The notes under the pieces: generated by a model
Seen by the model: the letters and a program-made list of their open reading frames with translations, nothing else
Database searches by the model: none
What the model was told of the DNA's origin: nothing
Program-made: the position numbers and the translations under genes
Assembly (NCBI RefSeq): GCF_014333585.1
Contig: NZ_JACSCW010000004.1
Coordinates: 558,001 to 622,000, forward strand
Direction: 5' to 3'
DNA from: Hymenobacter sp. BT188
GTDB lineage: Bacteria > Bacteroidota > Bacteroidia > Cytophagales > Hymenobacteraceae
DNA length: 64,000 bases
Part shown: positions 26,078 to 33,592 of the stretch, one piece after another
How the letters are laid out: each line of letters opens with the position of its first letter
Position numbering within the stretch: the stretch's first letter is position 1

Positions 26078-26710
26078 CTAGCGAGCTGCTGTGGCGCCAA
26101 AGCTGGTTATGTCTAGCTGCTCCTGACAGAACTCGTACTCCTCCGCTACGTTGGAGCTCACCAGTACCAACCGGCCCGCCACTGTAGCATGAATGTGTTC
26201 CTGATACCAGGCCACGCCGGCCCGATCCAGGTTGGTTGTGGGCTCGTCGAGAAGCAGGAGAGGAGCGGCGCTGTATAAAGCTAATCCAAGCTTGAGACGC
26301 TGCTTCATACCCGACGAAAAATCGCGGATGAGCTTATAACGAGATTTCTCCAGATATAGCAGCTCGATCAGGCCTCGCATACTAAGTCCCGGCCGAAGAG
26401 GCTTAAAGCGGGTGTGAAAGGAGAGCAACTCACTTAGCGTCAGCTCCTCAATCAGCTCCAGATAAGGCGCGCAATAGGCCAGTTGGGCCGGGATATCCTC
26501 TACCGACACTGGCTTGCCTTGCAAACTGTAGGTAAGTGTGCCGTCGGTGGGCAATAGCTGTCCGGAAAGCGTATTAAGCAGGGTGCTTTTCCCAGCGCCA
26601 TTGGGCCCCAGAATGGCCGTAGCAGTACCAGGCCGGAAGGTGTGGGTCAGGTGTCGGAAAATCCAGTCGCGGTTGAAGCGCTTGCCAAGTCCGGTAGCCT
26701 GAATCTGCAT
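26078..26710 (-). CDS. ABC transporter ATP-binding protein, last gene of the lpx operon
   Basis: ATPase subunit of an ABC transporter. Walker A GPNGAGKST (residues about 35-43), a signature motif in the degenerate form FSSGMKQRLKLG near 130, and Walker B LLLLDEPTTNLD near 153. The canonical switch His after Walker B is replaced: the strand reads LVLVSSNVAEEYEF. Length 210 is a single NBD. It begins six bases after the lpxA stop on the same strand, so it belongs to the lipid A operon. No permease gene is adjacent. The CcmA/LptB-like compact NBD could partner a membrane protein encoded elsewhere. Its position suggests a lipid or envelope substrate, but that is inference. Confidence 0.85.
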   Translation of the reverse strand: MQIQATGLGKRFNRDWIFRHLTHTFRPGTATAILGPNGAGKSTLLNTLSGQLLPTDGTLTYSLQGKPVSVEDIPAQLAYCAPYLELIEELTLSELLSFHTRFKPLRPGLSMRGLIELLYLEKSRYKLIRDFSSGMKQRLKLGLALYSAAPLLLLDEPTTNLDRAGVAWYQEHIHATVAGRLVLVSSNVAEEYEFCQEQLDITSFGATAAR

Positions 26711-26716
26711 AAACGA

Positions 26717-27520
26717 CTAGTAGTCGGAGCTACCGTTGCTGCTGCGTGAATAGCCTTTTATCACTCCCCGCCCAGAGTTGCGCACAAAGTTTACAACTTC
26801 ATCCCGCTCCGGCGAGGGCAGCAATTCCAGCTCTACTTTGTCCAGCGCGTCGGCATTATTGAGCTTACTCAAAAACAGCAAGCGGTAGATCTGCTGAATC
26901 TCACCGATCTTAATATCGGAGTAGCCCCGGCGACGTAAACCTATTGAGTTAATACCGCTGTAAGTCAATGGCTCGCGGCCTGCCTTCACGAATGGTGGTA
27001 CATCCTTACGCACCAGCGAGCCACCCGAAATCATGGTGTGCGGTCCTACTTTCACAAACTGATGCACCGCTGACATGCCACCCACAATGGCATAGTCGCC
27101 TATTTCTACATGACCGGCCAGTTGCACAGAGTTGGCTAGCACGCAGTTATCACCAACTATACAGTCATGGGCTACGTGTACGTATGCCATAAGCAGGCAA
27201 TTGGCCCCCACCACGGTCCGCATCCGATCTATAGTGCCCCGATTTACGGTCACGCACTCCCTAATCACGGTATTGTCGCCGATATGAGCCGTCGTCTTTT
27301 CGCCCGCAAACTTTAAATCCTGGGGCATAGCGGCAATAACGGCACCTGGAAAAATCTTACAGTTCTTGCCAATCCGGGCTCCCTGCATGATTGTCACATT
27401 GGGCCCAATCCATGTGCCCTCGCCGATTTCTACGTCCTTATCAATAGTGGTAAAAGGCTCTACCACTACATTTTGCGCAATTTTAGCCTCCGGATGAATA
27501 TAGGCGAGGGGCTGGTTCAT
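26717..27520 (-). CDS. lpxA: Acyl-ACP--UDP-N-acetylglucosamine O-acyltransferase
   Basis: First step of lipid A synthesis: transfers a 3-hydroxyacyl chain from ACP to UDP-GlcNAc. Left-handed beta-helix of hexapeptide repeats from residue 5 to about 190 (AYIHPEAKIAQNVVVEPFTTI..., GTWIGPNVTI). The catalytic His is His118 in AYVHVAHDCIVGDNC, and the MPQDLKFAGEKT segment (residues about 65-76) is diagnostic of LpxA. The C-terminal helical domain contains RRRGYSDIKIGEIQQIYRLLF. Length 267 is standard; the last ~15 residues (SRSSNGSSDY) are a low-complexity tail. Translated within the lpxD, lpxC-fabZ, lpxA, ABC operon. Confidence 0.96.
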   Translation of the reverse strand: MNQPLAYIHPEAKIAQNVVVEPFTTIDKDVEIGEGTWIGPNVTIMQGARIGKNCKIFPGAVIAAMPQDLKFAGEKTTAHIGDNTVIRECVTVNRGTIDRMRTVVGANCLLMAYVHVAHDCIVGDNCVLANSVQLAGHVEIGDYAIVGGMSAVHQFVKVGPHTMISGGSLVRKDVPPFVKAGREPLTYSGINSIGLRRRGYSDIKIGEIQQIYRLLFLSKLNNADALDKVELELLPSPERDEVVNFVRNSGRGVIKGYSRSSNGSSDY

Positions 27521-27541
27521 TCTGTATTGTTAATTGAAAAA

Positions 27542-28936
27542 CTAAGCGTCTTTGCGGACAATGGCGGCGCTCATTTCTGCCTCCATCACCACTTTGCCAT
27601 TCACAAAAGCCTTGCCGCTCATCTTGGCAATTCCCCGCTTAACAGGAGCGAGTAGCTGACATTTGAAAATGATGGTGTCACCGGGAATTACTTTTTTTCG
27701 GAATCGACAGTTCTCAATTCCTAGGAAGTAAGTCCAATAGTTTTCGGGATCTTTCACCGTGTTTAGCACCAGAATACCGCCAGTTTGGGCCATAGCCTCA
27801 ATCTGAATAACGCCGGGCATTACGGGGTTGCCGGGGAAGTGTCCTTGAAAAAACTGCTCATTCATCGTCACGTTTTTCACGCTCGTCACGGTAGTTGTAT
27901 CGAGGTGGATAATTTTGTCGATGAGCAGGAATGGGTAGCGGTGCGGCAGGGTGGCCGATATCTTGTTGATATCCATCACCGGCTCGCGGCCAGGGTCATA
28001 GGTGGGCACCGGAGAGGAGTCCACCTCCATCATCTTCTTCTTAATCTTCTTGGCGAATGCTACGTTGGCGGCATGGCCAGGACGAGCTGCTAAAATCTGA
28101 CCTTTCAGTGGACGACCTACTAAGGCCAAATCACCTACTAAGTCCAGAAGCTTGTGGCGAGCGGGCTCGTTTTTGTAGCGCAGATCTACATTATTCAGAA
28201 TGCCTTCCTTCTTGACTGCCACTTTGGGCTTGCCGAGCATTTCCGCCAAATCATGCAGTTCTTCCTCGCTTACCACGCGGTCAACTACCACAATAGCGTT
28301 GCTGAGGTCACCGCCTTTGATAAGGTTTTGCTTGTAAAGGGCCTCTAACTCATGCAAAAAGCAGAAGGTACGTGAGGAGGCTATTTCGGTAGCGAAATGG
28401 GTGATATCAGTGAGGGTGGCGTGCTGAGAGCCTAGCACGGGGGAGTTATAATCCACCATTACCGTCACGCGGTAGTCGTGCAAAGGCAGCACCGCTAGCT
28501 CTACATGACGGGCGTGGTCTACGTACCGAATGCTCTCCGGAATCTCGAAGTAGTTGCGCAACGCATTCTGTTCCTCCAAGCCAGCTTCCTGCAAAGGCTT
28601 GATGAACTCATACGAGGAGCCATCCATGATGGGAGGTTCAGGGCCATCCAGCTGAATCAGCACATTATCAATTTGCAGGCCTACCAGCGCAGCTAGCGTG
28701 TGCTCCACGGTATTTACGCGGGCACCATTTTGCTCGATGGTAGTGCCGCGGGAAAGGTCCACCACATTATCAACGTCGGCATCCACAATGGGCTTACCGG
28801 GCAAATCGATGCGCTGAAACTTATAGCCGTGGTCGACTGGTGCTGGGCAAAAGGTCATGGTGGCCTGTACGCCCGTGTGCAGGCCAATGCCGCTCACAGT
28901 AACCGGCGACTTGATAGTGTGTTGCTTGTCGTTCAT
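27542..28936 (-). CDS. lpxC/fabZ: Bifunctional LpxC-FabZ: UDP-3-O-acyl-GlcNAc deacetylase / 3-hydroxyacyl-ACP dehydratase
   Basis: Fusion of two enzymes that compete for hydroxyacyl chains. LpxC part (about 1-305): zinc deacetylase of lipid A synthesis with His79 in NTVEHTLAALVG, the GPEPPIMDGSS segment, and zinc ligands in ARHKLLDLVGDLALVG. FabZ part (about 317-464): fatty acid dehydratase hot-dog fold with LPHRYPFLLID (catalytic His) and FPGNPVMPGVIQIEAMAQ (catalytic Glu). The fusion is a known Bacteroidetes feature and couples membrane phospholipid and lipid A supply at one locus. Start MNDKQHTIKSPVTVSGIGLH is standard. The gene is 21 bases from lpxA and about 138 bases from lpxD; the latter gap holds short repeats. 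Confidence 0.96.
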   Translation of the reverse strand: MNDKQHTIKSPVTVSGIGLHTGVQATMTFCPAPVDHGYKFQRIDLPGKPIVDADVDNVVDLSRGTTIEQNGARVNTVEHTLAALVGLQIDNVLIQLDGPEPPIMDGSSYEFIKPLQEAGLEEQNALRNYFEIPESIRYVDHARHVELAVLPLHDYRVTVMVDYNSPVLGSQHATLTDITHFATEIASSRTFCFLHELEALYKQNLIKGGDLSNAIVVVDRVVSEEELHDLAEMLGKPKVAVKKEGILNNVDLRYKNEPARHKLLDLVGDLALVGRPLKGQILAARPGHAANVAFAKKIKKKMMEVDSSPVPTYDPGREPVMDINKISATLPHRYPFLLIDKIIHLDTTTVTSVKNVTMNEQFFQGHFPGNPVMPGVIQIEAMAQTGGILVLNTVKDPENYWTYFLGIENCRFRKKVIPGDTIIFKCQLLAPVKRGIAKMSGKAFVNGKVVMEAEMSAAIVRKDA

Positions 28937-28940
28937 TAGA

Positions 28941-29039
28941 GGAGCTAGAAGCTGAAAGCTAGAAGCTGGAAGGATGACATTACCAAAAGCAGAAGAAAAA
29001 GAAGCCCGGCCTGGCTACTAGTTGTGAGCTTTTAGCTCC
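28941..29039. repeat. Short direct and inverted repeats between lpxD and lpxC-fabZ
   Basis: AGCTAGAAGCT occurs twice in direct orientation (28943-28953 and 28957-28967), and GGAGCTAGAAGCT (28941-28953) faces a 12/13-matching inverse at 29027-29039. The spacer can therefore fold into a long-range imperfect hairpin inside the operon. Origin unknown; it looks like a repetitive extragenic element. Confidence 0.5.
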
Positions 29040-29073
29040 TAGTTTCCGACTTCCGGTTTTCTAAGAGGCAAAG

Positions 29074-30114
29074 CTAAAGCTTTTCTGTTGCGCTTTTGCT
29101 GCCTTCTAGTGCGTCGAGGCGCCGCGCTAGTTCAGGTAGATGCCGGAAAATAGCGTTGGCACGCAAACTATCACGCAGGTTAAACGCCGGGGAGCCTTGC
29201 AAAAACTGCCCTTCCTCCTTTATTGATTTGCCAACGCCCGACTGCGCTGTGACGGTCGTGCGGTTAGCCAAGGTCAGGTGGCCTGCCAGGCCCGCTTGGC
29301 CCGCCAGCACGCAATAGTCGCCAATCTTGGTTGAGCCCGAAATACCCGTTTGCGCAGCTACCACGGTATGACGCCCAATCTCTACATTGTGGGCTATCTG
29401 CACTAGGTTGTCAATCTTGCTGCCTTCCCGGATGATAGTCGAACCCATGGTGGCGCAGTCGATGGTAGTATTAGCGCCAATGCTGACGTTATCTTCCAAG
29501 ACTACATTTCCAATTTGCGGAATGGCACGGTACGATCCATCAGGCTGGGGGGCAAATCCGAAGCCATCGGAGCCTAATACGGCGCCCGCGTGCACAGTGC
29601 AGCGCGCCCCAATAACGGTATCGGCATAAATTCTGGCGCCCGCGTAAATAATGGTGCCGTCGCCGATGCGGCACCGGTCGCCGATGGTAGCGTGGGGAAA
29701 AATGAGCACGTCACGGCCAATGGTGCAGCCTTCGCCTATGTACGAAAAAGCCCCCCGGAAGTGCCCTTCCCCAATACTGGAATTGGCCCCCAGAAAGGAG
29801 GGTTCCTCTACGCCGCGCCGACCCGTACGCGTTGTCTGCTGATAAAACTCCAGCAAGCGACTAAAACACAAATACGGGTCATCGACGCGAATTAGAGCAG
29901 CTGCTACAGGTTGCTTCAATGCCTGCTTCTTGCTAATGATAATGGCGGAAGCACCCGTTGTATATAAGTAGGGCTCGTACTTGGCATTTGCCAGAAAAGC
30001 CAAAGAGCCAGCCTGCGCTTCCTCGATTTTTGCCAGCCGGTCGATGCGCATAGACGCGTCGCCCTCGACAGTTCCACTCAGTACTTCGGCTATTTGGCCT
30101 ACAGTAAATTCCAT
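29074..30114 (-). CDS. lpxD: UDP-3-O-(3-hydroxyacyl)glucosamine N-acyltransferase
   Basis: Third acylation-pathway enzyme of lipid A synthesis: adds the N-linked hydroxyacyl chain to UDP-3-O-acyl-glucosamine. N-terminal uridine-binding domain (FTVGQIAEVLSGTVEGDASMRIDRLAKIEEA..., FLANAKYEPYLYTT) followed by the hexapeptide beta-helix (about residues 105-320) with the catalytic His in NLVQIAHNVEIG, and GQAGLAGHLTLANRTTVTAQSGV. C-terminal helix LPELARRLDALE. Length 346 is normal. The gene heads the lpx operon. Its start overlaps the expected transcription start of a perfect -7 box, so the message may be leaderless. Motif copies at 29547 and 29750 lie within the gene. Confidence 0.96.
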   Translation of the reverse strand: MEFTVGQIAEVLSGTVEGDASMRIDRLAKIEEAQAGSLAFLANAKYEPYLYTTGASAIIISKKQALKQPVAAALIRVDDPYLCFSRLLEFYQQTTRTGRRGVEEPSFLGANSSIGEGHFRGAFSYIGEGCTIGRDVLIFPHATIGDRCRIGDGTIIYAGARIYADTVIGARCTVHAGAVLGSDGFGFAPQPDGSYRAIPQIGNVVLEDNVSIGANTTIDCATMGSTIIREGSKIDNLVQIAHNVEIGRHTVVAAQTGISGSTKIGDYCVLAGQAGLAGHLTLANRTTVTAQSGVGKSIKEEGQFLQGSPAFNLRDSLRANAIFRHLPELARRLDALEGSKSATEKL

Positions 30115-30118
30115 CGGG

Positions 30119-30126
30119 CAAAAGTA
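30119..30126 (-). promoter_or_regulatory. -7 promoter box at the lpxD start
   Basis: On the minus strand this reads TACTTTTG, a perfect TAnnTTTG box ending only four bases before the lpxD ATG at 30114. Transcription would begin at or near the start codon. Confidence 0.5.
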
Positions 30127-30225
30127 AATAAAATCAGTTGGTGAATAGTCGTGGTTGGTGCTAAGCTGAAATGTCAGTCAAATAACCGCGTATCTATTTA
30201 TAATGCTTTGAAGCGAGGGTAAACC

Positions 30226-31458
30226 TTATTGCGCTATTTCCTTTGGGTAGCAGATATAATGCTTCTCCACCCGTTGGCCTAGGGCGCGGATATTCGGCAA
30301 ATCAGATGCTTCGGCCACATTTACCACCCGTCCCGACTTGGTTAAGACATCAATCGTATCCTTGCCGTCGGCGTCGTAGGCATTGTTGCTGATGCGCCCG
30401 GCAAGCATGAGCAGACTGGCCTCGCTGGGGGGCAAATTGAAGTGTTCGGCAATCAACTCGACTACGCCTGCTTTCATCTCTTCCTCAAACGGTTCAGTCT
30501 GCAGGATTATTTTGAACAGGCGCCGGTCAAGCAGGCTGCGCGACATATAGCTCAGTACGCGGTCGGGGTGAGAGGCCCACATCTTTACTGCCCCCCAGAT
30601 ATCATGGTCATCCAACTGCACAAAGCGTTGCAGTATCGTATCGTCTTTCTCGAAGTCCAGTATCGTAACGGCTTTGGCTAGGAAGAAATGCAGGTCGGCA
30701 CTGGCTGGTACCTCGTGCCCCGTGCGTACCAAGTCGCGGGCCCGCTGCACAATCCGGATAATCATTTGCTCGGCGCTGGTCACCGTTTTGTGCAGATACA
30801 CCTGCCAGTACATCAGCCGCCGACTCACCAGGAAATTCTCAACCGAGTAAATGGCCTTTTCTTCCAAAGCAAGGCGCTCATCTACTACGGTCAACATTTT
30901 GATAAGACGGTCAGCGCCCGGTCGGCCTTCTTGCACGCCGGTATAAAAGGAGTCGCGGTTGAGGTAGTCGAGCCGGTCCATATCCAGCTGACTGCTCACC
31001 AGCTGATGAAAAAACGGCCGTGCGTAGCTCCCCTGAAAAATGGCAATGGCCTTATCCAAGGCGCCATTATGCTCGGCATTGAGGCGCTGCATCAGATAAA
31101 GTGACAACTGCTCGTGCGGCACCTCATCAAAAATAGCCGTTTCCAGAGCGTGCGAGAGGGGACCGTGGCCTACATCGTGCAGCAGAATAGCCGCCAGTGC
31201 TGCCTGCCCTTCCGCCGCCGAAATCTGCACCCCTTTGTCTTTGAGCGTGCGCAGTGCCATGCTCATCAAGTGCATAGCCCCCAGCGCGTGGTGAAAACGC
31301 GTGTGCAACGCTCCCGGATACACGAAGCCAGTGAGTCCTAATTGCTGAATGCGGCGCAGCCGTTGAAAATAAGGGTGCTCTATTAAATCAAACAGGAGCT
31401 CGGTGGGCACTGTTACAAAGCCGTACACCGGGTCGTTGAATATCTTTTTCTTGTTCAT
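30226..31458 (-). CDS. HD-domain phosphohydrolase (dNTPase/SAMHD1-like)
   Basis: Metal-dependent phosphohydrolase of the HD superfamily, probably acting on nucleotides. The HD residues are in order: RFHHALGAMHLM (first His, about residue 55), LLHDVGHGPLSHALE (His-Asp, about 93), SQLDMDRLDYLNRD (distal Asp, about 158). The start MNKKKIFNDPVYGFVTV and the LRRIQQLGLTGFVYPGALHTR stretch are typical of the HD family annotated as deoxyguanosinetriphosphate triphosphohydrolase-like in Bacteroidetes. The C-terminal ~150 residues, with KDTIDVLTKSGRVVNVAEASD, form the usual tail domain. Length 410. Substrate is not defined by sequence. Motif copies lie at 30427 and 30590. It is next to but not clearly part of the lpx operon (gap 111 bases). 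Confidence 0.88.
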   Translation of the reverse strand: MNKKKIFNDPVYGFVTVPTELLFDLIEHPYFQRLRRIQQLGLTGFVYPGALHTRFHHALGAMHLMSMALRTLKDKGVQISAAEGQAALAAILLHDVGHGPLSHALETAIFDEVPHEQLSLYLMQRLNAEHNGALDKAIAIFQGSYARPFFHQLVSSQLDMDRLDYLNRDSFYTGVQEGRPGADRLIKMLTVVDERLALEEKAIYSVENFLVSRRLMYWQVYLHKTVTSAEQMIIRIVQRARDLVRTGHEVPASADLHFFLAKAVTILDFEKDDTILQRFVQLDDHDIWGAVKMWASHPDRVLSYMSRSLLDRRLFKIILQTEPFEEEMKAGVVELIAEHFNLPPSEASLLMLAGRISNNAYDADGKDTIDVLTKSGRVVNVAEASDLPNIRALGQRVEKHYICYPKEIAQ

Positions 31459-31841
31459 TGGCAGTTACATTAAGCTGAAGCTTAATGAGTGGGAGCAGGC
31501 GTTTGAAAAGGCACTGAGCGTGCGCAGCGCATTGTGGTAGGTGTAAAAAAAGCCCCCCAGAACCCTGTGCAACGACCCGCGAACTAAAACTTTGCGATAC
31601 GGCTCGCGCAACCAGCCAGGGAACCAGAACGATCTTATTATGCCTTACTTAACGGATGAGTTAATTACAAAAAATAGAGAAATCTGAATTTTTCGGATCA
31701 AAATCTACCGATTGGCAGTAAAGCTACTGACGAAACTTCAGTTGCAGAGCGTTAGTGACTGCGGAGCTTTATGCTCCGGGCATACTCGCACTACCGCTGC
31801 CCTGCCACTCTTATTCAAGCAACGTACCTCTAAACACCCTT
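31459..31841. other. Divergent intergenic region with a solitary motif copy
   Basis: About 380 bases between the HD gene (-) and porX (+). One complete AAAAAAAGCCCCCCAGA copy lies at 31545-31561 without an inverted partner, like half of a terminator. No perfect TAnnTTTG box is seen in either direction. Otherwise I see nothing. Confidence 0.45.
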
Positions 31842-33410
31842 ATGCAACGATACAACATCCTTTGGGCCGACGACGAAATTGACCTGCTCAAGCCCCATAT
31901 TCTCTTTCTCAAAGACCGCGGCTACGACGTCACGCCCGTTAACAGCGGCGCCGATGCCATTGAGCAAATAGCTGAGCAGAGCTTTGATATCGTATTTCTC
32001 GACGAAAATATGCCCGGTCTCACCGGCCTCGAAACCTTGTCTGAAATTAAGGCGGCGCGGCCTACGGTGCCCGTCATTATGATTACCAAGAGCGAGGAAG
32101 AACATATCATGGAAGAGGCGATCGGCTCCAAAATCGCCGATTACCTCATCAAGCCTGTTAATCCCAACCAGATTTTGCTTTCTGTAAAGAAAGTGCTGGA
32201 CAACAAGCGCTTAGTGAGCGAGCGTACCAATACCGGCTACCAGCGCGATTTCCGTCAATTGGGTATGCAACTCGGCGACCGTCTTTCGCCCCAAGAGTGG
32301 GCTGACGTGTACAAAAAGCTGGTCTACTGGGAGTTGGAGATCGATGAGACCGAAGGCAAGAGCATGGCCGACGTGTTTAACATGCAGAAGGATGAGGCCA
32401 ATACCTACTTCTCCAAGTTCATTATGGAGAACTATGAGGAATGGGTAAATAAGGAAGTGGACGATGCTCCGCTCATGTCGCATGAGCTGTTTCAGAAGCG
32501 CGTGTTTCCGCTGCTCAAAGACACTGGCGATACGCCCGTCTACTTCGTACTCATTGATAACCTGCGCTACGATCAGTGGAAGATTTTAGAGCCCATCATT
32601 GCCGAGATGTTCACCGTGGACACGGAGGAGATGTACTACAGTATTCTGCCTACCACGACGGCTTACGCTCGCAATGCAATCTTCTCTGGCATGATGCCCG
32701 GTGATATACAGAAGAAGTATCCCAACCTGTGGGTGACCGACGACGATGATGAAGGCAAGAACCTGAACGAGGCCGAGTTTCTGGAAATCATGTTCCAGAA
32801 GGCTAACCAGAAGCAAAAGTTTAGTTATAACAAGGTGACTAATCTTCAGGCTGGCAAAGACTTGCTGAGCAAGATGAGCAACCTGCACAATAATCATAAG
32901 CTTAATGTCATCGTCTACAACTTTGTAGATATGCTCTCCCACGCCCGCACCGATATGGCGATGATTCGGGAGCTAGCTGGCGACGAGTCGGCTTACCGCT
33001 CGCTCACCCGCTCTTGGTTTCTGCACTCGCCCTTATATGAAATGCTTCAGCAGATTGCGGACAAGAAAGGCAAGCTTATCATCACCACTGACCACGGTAC
33101 TATCCGCGTTAAGCGCCCCTTCAAAATTGTAGGCGACCGTAACACAAACACGAACCTTCGCTACAAGCACGGTAAAAACCTTGGTTTTACGGAGAAGGAC
33201 GTATATGTAGTGCGTAAACCTGAACGCATTTTTCTGCCCCGCGAAAACGTGAGCACCGCCTACGTATTCACGTTAGGTGATTATTTTTTCGCCTACCCGA
33301 ACAATTACAACTACTACGTGAATTACTACAAAGACACGTTCCAACACGGTGGTATTTCGCTAGAGGAAATTATTATTCCTTTTGTAACGCTTAGCCCCAA
33401 AGGATCTTAA
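31842..33410 (+). CDS. porX: PorX-type response regulator with PglZ (alkaline phosphatase-like) effector domain
   Basis: Two-component regulator known from Porphyromonas and Flavobacterium to control the type IX secretion system together with PorY and SigP. N-terminal receiver (residues 1-120): DDE at 10-12, phospho-acceptor Asp54 in VFLDENMPG, ITKSEE and the Lys of DYLIKPV. A helical linker is followed by the PglZ domain (about 200-515), an alkaline-phosphatase fold with YFVLIDNLRYDQW, LPTTTAYARNAIFSGMMPGD, NVIVYNFVDMLSHART and LIITTDHGTIRV; known PorX hydrolyses cyclic or linear oligonucleotides. The ATG at 31842 gives MQRYNILWADDE; the in-frame extension to 31755 is unsupported. Length 522 matches. 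No sensor kinase is adjacent. The PglZ domain here does not indicate BREX defence. Confidence 0.93.
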   Translation: MQRYNILWADDEIDLLKPHILFLKDRGYDVTPVNSGADAIEQIAEQSFDIVFLDENMPGLTGLETLSEIKAARPTVPVIMITKSEEEHIMEEAIGSKIADYLIKPVNPNQILLSVKKVLDNKRLVSERTNTGYQRDFRQLGMQLGDRLSPQEWADVYKKLVYWELEIDETEGKSMADVFNMQKDEANTYFSKFIMENYEEWVNKEVDDAPLMSHELFQKRVFPLLKDTGDTPVYFVLIDNLRYDQWKILEPIIAEMFTVDTEEMYYSILPTTTAYARNAIFSGMMPGDIQKKYPNLWVTDDDDEGKNLNEAEFLEIMFQKANQKQKFSYNKVTNLQAGKDLLSKMSNLHNNHKLNVIVYNFVDMLSHARTDMAMIRELAGDESAYRSLTRSWFLHSPLYEMLQQIADKKGKLIITTDHGTIRVKRPFKIVGDRNTNTNLRYKHGKNLGFTEKDVYVVRKPERIFLPRENVSTAYVFTLGDYFFAYPNNYNYYVNYYKDTFQHGGISLEEIIIPFVTLSPKGS

Positions 33411-33414
33411 ATTA

Positions 33415-33467
33415 AGTAGCTCATAAAAAAGGCAGACTACTACAGTCTGCCTTTTTTATGAGCTACT
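33415..33467. terminator. Bidirectional terminator with a perfect 24-bp stem after porX
   Basis: Arms 33415-33438 and 33444-33467 are perfect inverted copies around a five-base loop (ACTAC). The core AGGCAGACT is embedded in A- and T-runs, and the stem extends past them on both sides. Confidence 0.92.
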
Positions 33468-33592
33468 ATGAAATAGTTTGAATTTAGTAGAGGTGATTGC
33501 AATCTGGCATATAAGTATAGTGCTTTATGCAAGAAGCGTTATTAACTAGTGATTCTGCTATCCAATATCGGTTAGCCTTCTGGCAAGAAGTA

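Noticed and set aside
31842..33410. PglZ domain suggesting a BREX defence system
   Set aside because: The domain is fused to a receiver domain in the PorX arrangement, and no brxC, pglX or other BREX genes are near.
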